A DNA stretch of 64,000 bases from Allobosea sp. AAP35 (GCF_001295925.1 NZ_LJHQ01000045.1:1-64000); one strand, 5' to 3'. Counted from the stretch's first letter, positions 52,624 to 61,158 are shown. Notes: generated by a model not told the origin, from the sequence alone. Program-made: numbers and translations.

Positions 52624-53677
52624 TCCCCGGCTGCGGCGCCACGGCCACCCCATTGCGGGGCAGGCGCCCCGCATGTTGGCTGACGACCTGCGCGATATGG
52701 CCGTAAAACTGCGCGGCGCTGCGGTCCCAGCTGTGGCTCGCCGCAAGTTCGAGGCAGATCTCGCGCGGAATCCGCAGCGCCTGCAGCGCCGCCGTCCGCA
52801 GATCCTCGTTTAGCACGGCAGCCCCGCTGCCGGCAAAGACGTCGCTGGGCCCCTGCACCGGGAAGGCCGCAACGGGCAGGCCGCTCGCCGCCGCCTCCAG
52901 CAGAACGATGCCAAAGGTGTCCGTCAGGCTCGGGAACACGAAGACGTCCGAGGACGCATAGATCGCCGCCAGATCCTCGCCCTCACGCGTGCCCAGGAAG
53001 GTCACGTCGGGAAAGGCCTTCTGGAGATCGGCGCGGGCCGGCCCGTCGCCGACCACGACCTTGCTGCCCGGCAGCCGCAGGGACAGGAAGGCGTCGAGGT
53101 TCTTCTCGACCGCGACGCGCCCAACGCTGAGGAAGATCGGACGCGGCAGGTCGAGCACGCTTTGCGGGCGCGGATGAAACAGGGAGAGATCGACCCCGCG
53201 CCCCCAGCGCACGATTTTCTCGAAGCCGTGCTGGCGCAGCTCGCTTTCCACAGACGCGGTCGAGACCATCACGGCAGCCGCCGGCCCGTGGAAGCGGCGC
53301 AGGAAGCCGTAGCTCCAGCTTTCGGGAATCGGCCAGCGCGCCGCGACATATTGCGGGAAGCGGGTGTGGTAGCTCGTGGTGAAGGGCCGCTTCTGGGCGA
53401 GGCACACCGCCCGGGTCAGCCAGCCGATCGGCCCTTCGGTCGCAATGTGGATGTGGTCGGGCCCGAAATCGGCGATACGCTCCGCCAGCGCCCGCCGCGT
53501 CGCAAGCGCGATGCGGATGTCGGGATAGCTCGGCAGGCCGATCTGGCGAAAGCCTTCCGGCGTCAGCATTTTAGGCGTGACGCCGAAAGCGGGCCCCGCC
53601 TGCACCATTCGTTCCAGCGAGCGCACGACGCCGTTGATCTGCGGACGCCAGGCATCCGTCGCGATCATGACGCGCAT
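52562..53677 (-). CDS. GT4 glycosyltransferase, probable glycolipid synthase partner of PlcP
   Basis: 371 residues. N-terminal MIATDAWRPQINGVVRSLERM, typical of GT4 lipid hexosyltransferases. Then TSYHTRFPQYV and the GT-B C-terminal domain with FLSVGRVAVEKNLDAFL, VVGDGPARADLQ and the EX7E-like FPSLTDTFGIVLLEAAASGLPVAAF. The start ATG overlaps the stop of the upstream metallophosphoesterase (TGATG). This pairing is the plcP-agt arrangement known from phosphate-starved bacteria, in which phospholipid is cut to diacylglycerol and then glycosylated. The sugar donor is not predictable. Confidence 0.8.
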   Translation of the reverse strand: MRVMIATDAWRPQINGVVRSLERMVQAGPAFGVTPKMLTPEGFRQIGLPSYPDIRIALATRRALAERIADFGPDHIHIATEGPIGWLTRAVCLAQKRPFTTSYHTRFPQYVAARWPIPESWSYGFLRRFHGPAAAVMVSTASVESELRQHGFEKIVRWGRGVDLSLFHPRPQSVLDLPRPIFLSVGRVAVEKNLDAFLSLRLPGSKVVVGDGPARADLQKAFPDVTFLGTREGEDLAAIYASSDVFVFPSLTDTFGIVLLEAAASGLPVAAFPVQGPSDVFAGSGAAVLNEDLRTAALQALRIPREICLELAASHSWDRSAAQFYGHIAQVVSQHAGRLPRNGVAVAPQPGITAFASAHPAEGLGPRRLPV

Positions 53678-54507
53678 CAGGCGGCCTCGACGAGCGCTGG
53701 CACCGGCAGAGGCCGGGCCGGAACGACGACAGGCACCGGGGCCTCGCCCTTCTGGCGGCCCTGCGGCCAGCGGATCATCTCGAAGCGGCCATCGTGATGC
53801 TCGATGAAGGCCGTGCAGCTTTCGACCCAGTCGCCGGTGTTGATATAGGTCAGCCCGTCGATCTCGCGGCACACGGCGTGGTGGATATGGCCACAGATGA
53901 CGCCGTCGGCGTTATGCCGGCGCGCCTCGCCGGCCAGGCAGGTTTCGAACTCGCCGATATAGTTGACCGCGTTCTTGACCTTGAGCTTGGCCCAGGCAGA
54001 CAGCGACCAGTGCGGCAGGTTGAGCAGGCGGCGAACCTTGTTGATCACGGCGTTGGACGCGAGCGCGGCCGTGTAGGCCCAGTCGCCGAGCAGGGCGAGC
54101 CATTTGGCGTTGCGCACCACGAGATCGAACAGATCGCCATGGATCACCAGGAAGCGCTTGCCGTCGGCGGTTTCGTGGATGACCTCGTCGACGAGCGTGA
54201 TCCCGCCGAACTGCAGCCCGGTGAAGTCGCGCAGGAAATCATCGTGGTTGCCGGTGACGTAGATCAGCTTCGAGCCCTTGCGAACCTTGCGCAGCAGCTT
54301 CTGGATGACGTCGTTGTGGGATTGGGGGAAGTACCAGCCGCTCTTCAGCCGCCAGCCATCGATGATGTCGCCGACCAGATAGATCTGAGGGGCGTCATAG
54401 TCTCGCAGGAATTCCAGAACCAGATCAGCCTGGGCACCGCGCGTGCCAAGGTGAAGATCCGAGATGAAGATGCTGCGGACCTGCTTCGCGTCGTCCTCGT
54501 CGCCCAT
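53677..54507 (-). CDS. plcP: Metallophosphoesterase, PlcP-like phospholipase C
   Basis: 276 residues from ATG 54507 (AGGATGGG upstream; ATG 54540 is an alternative). Calcineurin-like metal sites are all present: DLHLG, GDIIDGWRLKSGWY, GNHDD, VIHGDLFD and GHIHH. The sequence WRLKSGWYxPQxHNDVxQKLLRKVRKG and the WAKLKVKxAVNYIG...CxAxEARRHxADGVICGHIHHA pattern match Sinorhizobium PlcP, an intracellular phospholipase C used in lipid remodelling. Automated pipelines often label such genes UDP-2,3-diacylglucosamine hydrolase. The downstream glycosyltransferase supports the PlcP reading. I see no clear Pho box upstream. Confidence 0.72.
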   Translation of the reverse strand: MGDEDDAKQVRSIFISDLHLGTRGAQADLVLEFLRDYDAPQIYLVGDIIDGWRLKSGWYFPQSHNDVIQKLLRKVRKGSKLIYVTGNHDDFLRDFTGLQFGGITLVDEVIHETADGKRFLVIHGDLFDLVVRNAKWLALLGDWAYTAALASNAVINKVRRLLNLPHWSLSAWAKLKVKNAVNYIGEFETCLAGEARRHNADGVICGHIHHAVCREIDGLTYINTGDWVESCTAFIEHHDGRFEMIRWPQGRQKGEAPVPVVVPARPLPVPALVEAA

Positions 54508-54628
54508 GCCCGGCCCATCCTGTTGCGATGCGTCCGGCATGTGTCTGATTTGCGTTGCGCTTTGATGACGGCGCTGACGATCCGTGGTCTGTCTGCGGTT
54601 CAAGGCACGAAGCCTTTGGAGAAATGCC

Positions 54629-55408
54629 ATGGATTTGGGAATTTCCGGCCGCACGGCCATTATCTGCGCCTCCAGCAAAGGACTTGGCCGTGGCTGCGCG
54701 CAGGCGCTGGCCGAGGCCGGTTGCACCGTCGTGATCAATGGCCGCGACGGCACGACCCTCGAGGCGACGGCGAGCCAGATTCGTGCCACCACCGGCGCGA
54801 CGGTCCTCACCGTCGTCGCCGACGTCTCGACCCGCGCCGGGCAGGAGGCCCTGCTCGCCGCCGCGCCGCAGCCCGACATTCTGGTGAACAACAATGGCGG
54901 GCCTCCGCCCAAACCGTTTCGCGATGTCTCTCGCGAGGCATTGGTGGAGGGTGTCGTCCAGAACATGGCGACGCCGCTCGAACTGGTTCAGGCCGTGGTC
55001 GACGGCATGATCGCGCGCCGCTTCGGGCGAATCATCAACATCACCTCGGCGAGCGTGCTGACGCCGCTGCCGGGTCTCGACGTGTCATCGGCGGCGCGCG
55101 CCGGTCTGACCGCCTTCCTGGCGGGCGTCGCCCGCGAGGTCGCCCATGCCAATGTCACGATCAACAACATCCTGCCGGGCAGTTTCGACACGGACCGGCT
55201 GAAGAGCGGCCTGTCGAAGATGGCGGCCAACGAGGGCATGAGTGTCGACCAGATGGCAGAGGAGCGCCGCAAGGACGTGCCCGCCGGCCGTTTCGGTGAG
55301 GCCGACGAGTTCGGCAAGCTCTGCGCCTTCCTCGCCAGCGCCCATGCCGGCTACATCACCGGCCAGAACCTGCTGATCGACGGCGGCGCGTTCCGCGGCA
55401 GCTTCTGA
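54629..55408 (+). CDS. SDR-like protein with altered catalytic residues
   Basis: 259 residues from ATG 54629 with a GGAGAA ribosome site. Nucleotide-binding motif ASSKGLGRG (14-22), NNNGG (87-91), and Ser140 of the catalytic tetrad in NITSAS. At the position of the catalytic YxxxK the sequence is Ser153-Ser-Ala-Ala-Arg157, so both Tyr and Lys are replaced. The C-terminus (GYITGQNLLIDGGAF) is canonical. Such proteins form a conserved subgroup and may be non-reductive or use another mechanism. It is divergent from plcP. Confidence 0.8.
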   Translation: MDLGISGRTAIICASSKGLGRGCAQALAEAGCTVVINGRDGTTLEATASQIRATTGATVLTVVADVSTRAGQEALLAAAPQPDILVNNNGGPPPKPFRDVSREALVEGVVQNMATPLELVQAVVDGMIARRFGRIINITSASVLTPLPGLDVSSAARAGLTAFLAGVAREVAHANVTINNILPGSFDTDRLKSGLSKMAANEGMSVDQMAEERRKDVPAGRFGEADEFGKLCAFLASAHAGYITGQNLLIDGGAFRGSF

Positions 55409-55425
55409 GGCCAGCGGTTTCTTAC

Positions 55426-55484
55426 CCCTCAGCCCTCATCCTGAGGAGCCGCGAAGCGGCGTCTCGAAGGATGAGGGCTGAGGG
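55426..55484. repeat. Intergenic palindromic repeat, family B, copy 2
   Basis: A 17-bp perfect inverted repeat (CCCTCAGCCCTCATCCT, 55426-55442, with 55468-55484) around a nested GCCGCGAAGCGGC hairpin. Same element as at 16144-16247, here without the middle insertion. It could end transcription of the SDR gene. Confidence 0.85.
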
Positions 55485-55627
55485 AACCGTTGCGAAGAAA
55501 ACGAGCCACGCGCCCGCCCGCCGCGTGGCGGGGTTGCAGGCTTGGCGCTTTGAGGCCTCGGCCCGGCATGGTCTAACCGCGATACGGCGGCACCGCCGCC
55601 CTTTGCTCCTCCCACCGCGCCGGTCCC

Positions 55628-56557
55628 TTGTCCCCTCTCCTCGGCATCAGCCTGAAACTGCTCTCGGCGCTGTCCTTCACGCTGATGTCGGCCGGCATCA
55701 AGCATATGTCGGCGCAGTATCCGACCGGGGAACTGGTCTTCTTCCGCTCCTTCTTCGCGCTGATTCCCCTGTTGATCTGGCTCGCCTGGCGCTCCGAACT
55801 CCCGGGCGCGCTCAAGACGCGCAATCTGCGCGGCCACATGAAGCGCGGCGTCATCGGCTCGACCGGCATGTTCTGCGGCTTCGCGGCGCTGCAGTTCCTG
55901 CCGCTCTCGGATGCGGTGGCGCTCGGCTACGCCGCGCCGCTCGGCGTCGTCGTACTGGCGGCGCTCGTGCTGAAGGAGCGCGTGCGGATCTATCGCTGGA
56001 GCGCGGTCACGGTCGGCTTCGTCGGCGTACTGATCATGCTCTCGCCGCATCTCTCCGGCGGAACCCTGTCGCAAGGGTTGCAGGGCGGGCCGGCGCTGGG
56101 CGCCGCACTCGGCCTGGCCGGCGCCTTCTGCTCGGCCTTTGCCTCGATCGAGGTGCGTCTCCTGACCAAGACTGAGCCGACCGGGGCGATCGTGTTCTAT
56201 TTCATGCTGCTGACCAGCGCGCTCGGCCTGATCACGCTCGCCTTCGGCTGGCGCATGCCGGACCTGACGGAGGCTGCCATGCTGGTGGCGATCGGTGTCC
56301 TCGGCGGCTTCGGCCAGATTCTCCTGGTCCAGGCCTATCGCTTCGGCGACGCCTCGCTGATCGCGCCCTTCGAATACTCGACCATGATCTGGGCCGTGCT
56401 GATCGGCTGGTTCGTCTTCGGGGAATGGCCGGTCTCGACCATCCTGATCGGGGCGGCGATCGTCATCGCATCGGGAATCTACGTCATCCTGCGCGAGCAG
56501 CGGCTGGGCCTGTTGAAGCGCGAACAGCGCGAGATCAGTTCGACACGCTCGACCTGA
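55628..56557 (+). CDS. DMT family (EamA) transporter
   Basis: Ten-helix inner-membrane transporter of 309 residues made of two EamA repeats. The first ends with the typical LKERVRIYRWSAVTVGFVGVLIML segment; the second contains GGFGQILLVQAYRFGDASLIAPFEYSTMIWAVLIGWFVFGEWP. It starts at TTG 55628; no strong ribosome site is visible, and no better start is seen. The substrate is unknown, with S-adenosylmethionine or amino-acid/drug exporters among the relatives. Confidence 0.85.
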   Translation: MSPLLGISLKLLSALSFTLMSAGIKHMSAQYPTGELVFFRSFFALIPLLIWLAWRSELPGALKTRNLRGHMKRGVIGSTGMFCGFAALQFLPLSDAVALGYAAPLGVVVLAALVLKERVRIYRWSAVTVGFVGVLIMLSPHLSGGTLSQGLQGGPALGAALGLAGAFCSAFASIEVRLLTKTEPTGAIVFYFMLLTSALGLITLAFGWRMPDLTEAAMLVAIGVLGGFGQILLVQAYRFGDASLIAPFEYSTMIWAVLIGWFVFGEWPVSTILIGAAIVIASGIYVILREQRLGLLKREQREISSTRST

Positions 56558-56692
56558 ACGCGACATGCGTGCCCATCGGGGCTCCGCGCGCGGCTGCGGC
56601 TTGCCCCTCGCGGCTGCAACGGGCATTGTCCGCCAGGACAAACAATCGTTCGCTTGTGCAAACGATCCAGCAGGTGAGGCAGGCCAGACAGC

Positions 56693-57313
56693 ATGGGTAT
56701 CGAGACGAAAGAGCGTGGCGGACGCGAGTTCGAATCCGGGGCTCACGTCATCTCGGGCCAGCTCGGCAAGACGATCCAGCGCCTGCGCAAGGCGTACAAC
56801 TTCTCGCTGTCGGAGCTCGCCGAGCAGTCGGGCGTCGCCAAGTCGATCATCAGCCAGATCGAGCGCAACGAGACCAACCCGACGCTGGCGACGATCTGGC
56901 GGCTGTCGCAGGCACTCGACATCTCGATCGAGCGCGTGCTCTCCAGCGGTGAGGAAGAGCCCTTCATCGACAAGACCGCGCGCGCCGACACCCCGATCCT
57001 CGTCTCGGAGGACGGCAAGCTGAAGCTCGCCATCGTCGGCTGGATCAAGACCGTCGAATGGCTGCAATGGTACGATGTCCAGTCCGAGCCCGGCGGCGAA
57101 CTGGACTCAGAAGGCCACCAGCGCGGCTCGATCGAATCGCTCTCGGTCACCTCGGGCGAGTTCGAGGTCGAGGTCGGCGACATCATCCAGCGCGCCAAGG
57201 CGGGCGAAACCCTGCGCTACCGCTGCGACCGCCGCCATGTCGTCCGCTGCGTCGGATCGACGCCTGGCACCGCCATGATGGTCTGCATCCTCAAGGCGGC
57301 GGTGATGGAGTAG
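56693..57313 (+). CDS. XRE-family regulator with C-terminal cupin
   Basis: 206 residues. The HTH (about 26-80) reads IQRLRKAYNFSLSELAEQSGVAKSIISQIERNETNPTLATIWRLSQALDISIERVL, close to PuuR-like regulators. The C-terminal cupin (about 110-205) senses a small ligand and includes GSIESLSVTSGEFEVEVGDIIQRAKAGETLRYRCDRRHVV. The regulated genes may be the DMT transporter upstream (135 nt) or the PRISE-type reductase downstream (106 nt). Cytoplasmic. Confidence 0.87.
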   Translation: MGIETKERGGREFESGAHVISGQLGKTIQRLRKAYNFSLSELAEQSGVAKSIISQIERNETNPTLATIWRLSQALDISIERVLSSGEEEPFIDKTARADTPILVSEDGKLKLAIVGWIKTVEWLQWYDVQSEPGGELDSEGHQRGSIESLSVTSGEFEVEVGDIIQRAKAGETLRYRCDRRHVVRCVGSTPGTAMMVCILKAAVME

Positions 57314-57419
57314 GGCCGGAAGCTCTGCATGAACCTCCCATCCTGCGTCTCTTCGGCAGCGCACCATTGCCCCTGAGGGCAACCGTGACCAGTTGAGGCT
57401 GATCGGACAGGAGAACGAT

Positions 57420-58481
57420 ATGCCTCATACAGCTTTGGTGGTGGGATCGAGCGGGATCGTCGGCAGTGCGATATCGGCCTTGCTGGCATCGCAGGGGCAT
57501 CAGGTGCTTGGCCTCGCCCGGCGCCCCACCCCGCAGGACGGCGTCGCGGCTGTCGCAGCCGATCTGTCCGACCCTGCCTCGCTGGCTGCCGCTCTCGAAG
57601 GCCACGCGCCGGAACGCGTCTTCATCACGACCTGGTCGCGCCAGGCCACCGAAGCCGAAAACATCCGCGTCAACGGCGCGATGGTCCGCAATATGCTCGA
57701 GGCCCTGCGCCCGGCCGGCAGCGTCCAGCATGTCGGGCTCGTGACGGGCCTCAAGCACTACCTCGGCCCGTTTGAGGCCTATGGCAAAGGCGTGCTGCCG
57801 CAGACCCCCTTCCGCGAGGAGCAGGGTCGTCTCGACGTCGAGAATTTTTACTACGCCCAGGAGGACGAGGTCTTCGCCGCGGCGGCGCGGGACGGATTTC
57901 ACTGGAGCGTCCACCGCCCCCACACCGTCATCGGCCGGGCCGTCGGCAATGCGATGAACATGGGCACGACGCTGGCGGTCTATGCCACGCTCTGCCGCGA
58001 GACCGGGCGCCCGTTCCGTTTTCCGGGCTCGGCCATGCAGTGGAACGGCCTGACCGACATGACCGATGCGCGGCTCCTGGCGCAGCACATGCTGTGGGCC
58101 GCCACGACCCCCGCCGCCCGCGACCAGGCCTTCAACGTCGTGAATGGCGACGTGTTTCGCTGGAGCTGGATGTGGGGCCAGATCGCGCGCTGGTTCGAGC
58201 TCGACGCCGCGGATTTCGACGGCACGGTCCTGCCGCTGGAAACGCAGATGGCCGACGACGCACCGCTCTGGCGCGAGATCGCGACCCGCGAAAGGCTGGT
58301 CGAGCCGGATCTGGCGCGGCTGGCCTCGCCCTGGCACACCGATGCCGATCTCGGCCGGCCGATCGAGGTGGTGACGGACATGGGCAAGAGCCGGAGGCTC
58401 GGCTTCACCGGCTACCAGCCGACCGACGACGCCTTCTTCGATCTGTTCGCGCAGCTGCGGGCGGAGCGGCTGATTCCGTAA
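57420..58481 (+). CDS. PRISE-like SDR (progesterone 5-beta-reductase family)
   Basis: 353 residues from ATG 57420 with an ACAGGAG ribosome site. Rossmann motif GSSGIVGSA (9-17). Atypical extended-SDR features are the Lys112 motif GLKHYLGPFE and the family signature NFYYAQED with Tyr144/145, as in plant and bacterial PRISE enone reductases. Also present are SVHRPHTVIGRAVGNAMN, WNGLTDMTDARLLAQHMLWA and the C-terminal SRRLGFTGYQPTDDAF. Predicted NADPH-dependent 1,4-reduction of enones; the natural substrate is unknown. Confidence 0.85.
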   Translation: MPHTALVVGSSGIVGSAISALLASQGHQVLGLARRPTPQDGVAAVAADLSDPASLAAALEGHAPERVFITTWSRQATEAENIRVNGAMVRNMLEALRPAGSVQHVGLVTGLKHYLGPFEAYGKGVLPQTPFREEQGRLDVENFYYAQEDEVFAAAARDGFHWSVHRPHTVIGRAVGNAMNMGTTLAVYATLCRETGRPFRFPGSAMQWNGLTDMTDARLLAQHMLWAATTPAARDQAFNVVNGDVFRWSWMWGQIARWFELDAADFDGTVLPLETQMADDAPLWREIATRERLVEPDLARLASPWHTDADLGRPIEVVTDMGKSRRLGFTGYQPTDDAFFDLFAQLRAERLIP

Positions 58482-58572
58482 GGTGACGGACAGCCGCCGG
58501 CTCCACCTTGCAGAGCGCCGAAGTGCGGCGCATATTGGACACGGATTGATCACCCCCTGCAGGATTTGCGAC

Positions 58573-58941
58573 ATGTCGGCGGCCTTTGAGCTGAGCGCAG
58601 CCAGCTTCCGCGAAACCGGACAGCCCTATCTCTCGGCGCGACGCGTCTCGGAGAAACTCGGTCTGCCGCTGACCGAGATCGCGGCGATGATTGGTGTCGC
58701 CCGCACGACGCTGACGGCCAAATCAGGCTTGCGCAAGGTCGACGCGGCCCTGAGCCCGCTGGTTCGGATCATCGCCATGGCCGCCGAAATGGCCGGCGAC
58801 GAGGGCCGCGCCGCGATCTGGTTCAAGCATCAGCCCCTGCCAGGATGGGGCGGCAAGACCGCTTTGGATCTGGTGCGCGAGCGCAAGAGCGACCGGGTTC
58901 TCGATTATCTCGAATCGGTCCGCGCGGGTGTCTATTCCTGA
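58573..58941 (+). CDS. Xre/MbcA/ParS-type antitoxin
   Basis: 122 residues from ATG 58573. The N-terminal helical Xre-like domain contains LTEIAAMIGVARTTLTAKSG (about 34-53). The C-terminal DUF2384/MbcA-ParS region has AAIWFKHQPLPGWGGKTALDLVRERKSDRVLDYLESVRAGVYS, whose WF..P.....GKTPLDL-like pattern is diagnostic. It neutralises the RES-domain toxin encoded next, with which it overlaps by 14 nt. It probably autoregulates the pair. Confidence 0.88.
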   Translation: MSAAFELSAASFRETGQPYLSARRVSEKLGLPLTEIAAMIGVARTTLTAKSGLRKVDAALSPLVRIIAMAAEMAGDEGRAAIWFKHQPLPGWGGKTALDLVRERKSDRVLDYLESVRAGVYS

Positions 58942-59461
58942 ACCCGGCGAAGCCGCGAACCTGGTTCTGTGGCGCGCCTACGTCCCGCGCTGGTCTTACC
59001 TGCCGCTGTCGGGCGTAGGCGCGGCGCGTTTCGGCGGTCGCTGGAACCGGATGGGCCGCCCTTGCCTCTATGCCGCCTGCGAACTTTCAAGCGCCTGGGC
59101 GGAATACAACCAGGGCTTCGTGCAGCATCCCGCTTTGATTGCGCAGCTTGAGGTCCAACGGGTTCGGCTCTTCGATCTGACCCTTCCGGAAGCCCTGGAG
59201 GCAGCAGGCGCGGCGCCCGACATCCATCGCATCGCCTGGCGCGCCGAACTCGACGCCGGACGAGAGCCCGCGACCCATATTGTGGCAGAAAATATCGAGA
59301 CGGCGGGGTGGGACGGCGTGATCTACCCCTCATTCATGTCGCCCGGTGGCCGCTGCGTCGCCCTTTGGCGATGGAACGCCGGCGCGGGCGACGCCCGGGT
59401 TTCCGTCATCGACCCTGAGCAGCGCCTGCCGACAAGCCCGGCTTCATGGCACGAACCATAA
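58928..59461 (+). CDS. RES-domain toxin (NAD+-depleting)
   Basis: 177 residues from GTG 58928. RES signatures include VLWRAYV, RFGGRWNRMGRPCLYAACELSSAWAEYNQ, and the C-terminal SFMSPGGRCVALWRWN. RES toxins consume NAD+ in ADP-ribosyltransferase-like fashion and arrest growth. Conserved Arg, Tyr and Glu positions (GGRWN, LYAA, AWAE) are intact, so it is probably active. It forms an operon with the antitoxin through a 14-nt overlap. Confidence 0.88.
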   Translation: MSIPEPGEAANLVLWRAYVPRWSYLPLSGVGAARFGGRWNRMGRPCLYAACELSSAWAEYNQGFVQHPALIAQLEVQRVRLFDLTLPEALEAAGAAPDIHRIAWRAELDAGREPATHIVAENIETAGWDGVIYPSFMSPGGRCVALWRWNAGAGDARVSVIDPEQRLPTSPASWHEP

Positions 59462-59490
59462 CGTGAGTGTCAGCCGCGCGGTGTGTACTC

Positions 59491-60432
59491 TCACCCGCCC
59501 ACCTTCACCGGCCTCGCCGGGCCCTGCACCGCCGGGAGCGACTTCAGATACTCCGCCATCGCCTGGCGGTCGGCCTCGGGCAGTTGCGCCGTGTTGCGCA
59601 CCACCGCCGCCATCGTGCCGCCGACGCTGTCGTATTCGGGCGTGAAACCGCTCTTGAGCAGTTCGGCGATCTCGGCCTTTGACCACTTGGCGAGCCCGCT
59701 ATCAGCCTGGGTGATGTTGGGCACGAAGCCCCTGCCCTCGGGATCAGGCCCGCCGGCAAAGCGCGTCGCCTGGACGATGGCGCCCAGCGCATTGCGGTTG
59801 GAGTGGCATTCGGCGCAGTGTCCCGGCCCGTTCACCAGATAGGCCCCGCGATTCCACTCCTCGCTCTTCGTGGGATCGGGCACGAAGGACGCGCCTTCGA
59901 AGAACAGAAGCTTCCAGCCGCCGACGATGCGGCGGATGTTGAACGGGAACGGCAACTCATGCGCCGGCGCCCGGCCCTCGACGGGGTTGAGCGTGCGGAT
60001 ATAGGCCAGGAGATCGGCGAGCGCCTTGGGCGGCATCAGGCGATAGGAGGTATAGGGAAAAGCCGGATAATAGTGCTGCCCCTGCGGCGAGACGCCCGCC
60101 GCCATCGCATCGACAAAATCCTGCACACCCCAATTGCCGATGCCGTCGCGCGTATGCGGCGAAATGTTGGGGGCATGGAAGGTGCCGAAGGGCGAACCCA
60201 GCGCCAGACCACCGCCGAGTCTGAGCTTGTCGTCCTGGTTGGGCGTGGCGTGACAGGAAGCGCAGCCGCCCGCCGCAAACAGCAGCCTGCCATTGTCGAG
60301 ATCGGGCGTGCCCAGCGTTCCGATCTCCGGAGACGGCGAGACGATGCGCGGATCGGTGAGGACATAAAAGCCAGCGAATGCGACGGTCGCCAACAGGAGG
60401 AGGGTGACCAGCAGACGGCGCAGACGCAGCAT
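59491..60432 (-). CDS. Diheme c-type cytochrome
   Basis: 313 residues. N-terminal membrane anchor or signal (about 6-25), then two cytochrome c domains with heme motifs CASCH (57-61) and CAECH (206-210). Methionine ligand candidates lie in the following loops. Resembles cytochrome subunits of alcohol/aldehyde or molybdenum dehydrogenases (for example SPFGTFHAPNISPHTRDGIGNW, a motif of membrane-bound dehydrogenase cytochromes). It lies 165 nt downstream of the cytochrome c' gene on the same strand and is predicted to be an electron acceptor for a periplasmic oxidation. Confidence 0.9.
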   Translation of the reverse strand: MLRLRRLLVTLLLLATVAFAGFYVLTDPRIVSPSPEIGTLGTPDLDNGRLLFAAGGCASCHATPNQDDKLRLGGGLALGSPFGTFHAPNISPHTRDGIGNWGVQDFVDAMAAGVSPQGQHYYPAFPYTSYRLMPPKALADLLAYIRTLNPVEGRAPAHELPFPFNIRRIVGGWKLLFFEGASFVPDPTKSEEWNRGAYLVNGPGHCAECHSNRNALGAIVQATRFAGGPDPEGRGFVPNITQADSGLAKWSKAEIAELLKSGFTPEYDSVGGTMAAVVRNTAQLPEADRQAMAEYLKSLPAVQGPARPVKVGG

Positions 60433-60597
60433 GTCAGTTCTTCCCCGAGGCGTCGATCAGGCGCGGATCAGCCGCGCGATGGATACGTTGATAACGCATC
60501 CCGCACTGGAAAGCTCCCGCCCGGCCGCATGCGGGCGGACGCCCCCCGGAGGCCGTCCGCTCGCCATCATGCCGAGCGGCGACATGCGCAGCCGCAC

Positions 60598-61029
60598 TCA
60601 CTTCTTGATGCGATAGACCTCGTGGCAGGAGCCGCAGTTCTTGGTGACGTTGCCGAAGGCCGTGCGGAAGCCGGCCAGGTCCGTCGCAGCGCCGACGGCA
60701 GCGGCGTCCGTCTCGAATTTGACGAAGGCGGCTTTGAAGCCGGCCTGATCTTCCCAGATCTTCGGAGCGGCCGTGGTTTCGCCGCCGGTCTTGGCGCTGT
60801 CGGGATAGAGACCCGGCACCTTCTTGGCCGCGTCGATATAGACCTTGGCGATGGCCTGGGCCTTCGCCGCCTCGAACGGCGCCTCGCCCTTGGCGATCGC
60901 CGCGCCGTCGCGCGTGGCTCCACCGACGGCTTTCATCGCGTTGCGGCGTTCGGTGATCGGGTCGGACTGGGCGAGGACGGCGGTGATGCCCAGTCCCAGA
61001 ACGGCGGCGACAGCGATGGTGCGGATCAT
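60598..61029 (-). CDS. Cytochrome c' (class II)
   Basis: 143 residues with a Sec signal (MIRTIAVAAVLGLGITAVLA) and a four-helix bundle with a single C-terminal heme motif CGSCH (132-136) followed by EVYRIKK, the classic cytochrome c' arrangement. The N-terminal RRNAMKAVGGATR helix is typical. These proteins bind heme in the periplasm and handle NO or electrons. It sits 129 nt downstream of the CoxL-type gene and upstream of the diheme cytochrome gene. Confidence 0.93.
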   Translation of the reverse strand: MIRTIAVAAVLGLGITAVLAQSDPITERRNAMKAVGGATRDGAAIAKGEAPFEAAKAQAIAKVYIDAAKKVPGLYPDSAKTGGETTAAPKIWEDQAGFKAAFVKFETDAAAVGAATDLAGFRTAFGNVTKNCGSCHEVYRIKK

Positions 61030-61158
61030 GGCGCTTCCCTAAGAGTTCGGTCGCCGGAGTGGCGCCGATTGGAACCATTCCAGATCAACCGATCCCAACG
61101 TCGGCGCCAAGTGCCATTCGCGTGAGCAGTCTTGCGGCGACGCAAGGCTACCCTTGCG

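Noticed and set aside
53677-54507. LpxH (UDP-2,3-diacylglucosamine hydrolase) identity for the metallophosphoesterase
   Set aside because: Sequence pattern and the overlapping glycosyltransferase fit PlcP better; not fully excluded.
54541-54628. GTCA repeats upstream of plcP as a Pho box
   Set aside because: The two GTCA cores are 9 bp apart rather than 11, and flanking bases do not fit the PhoB consensus.
56726-56740. GAGTTCGAATCCGGG, which looks like a tRNA T-arm
   Set aside because: It lies in the coding sequence of the XRE-cupin regulator, with no acceptor stem or anticodon arm around it.
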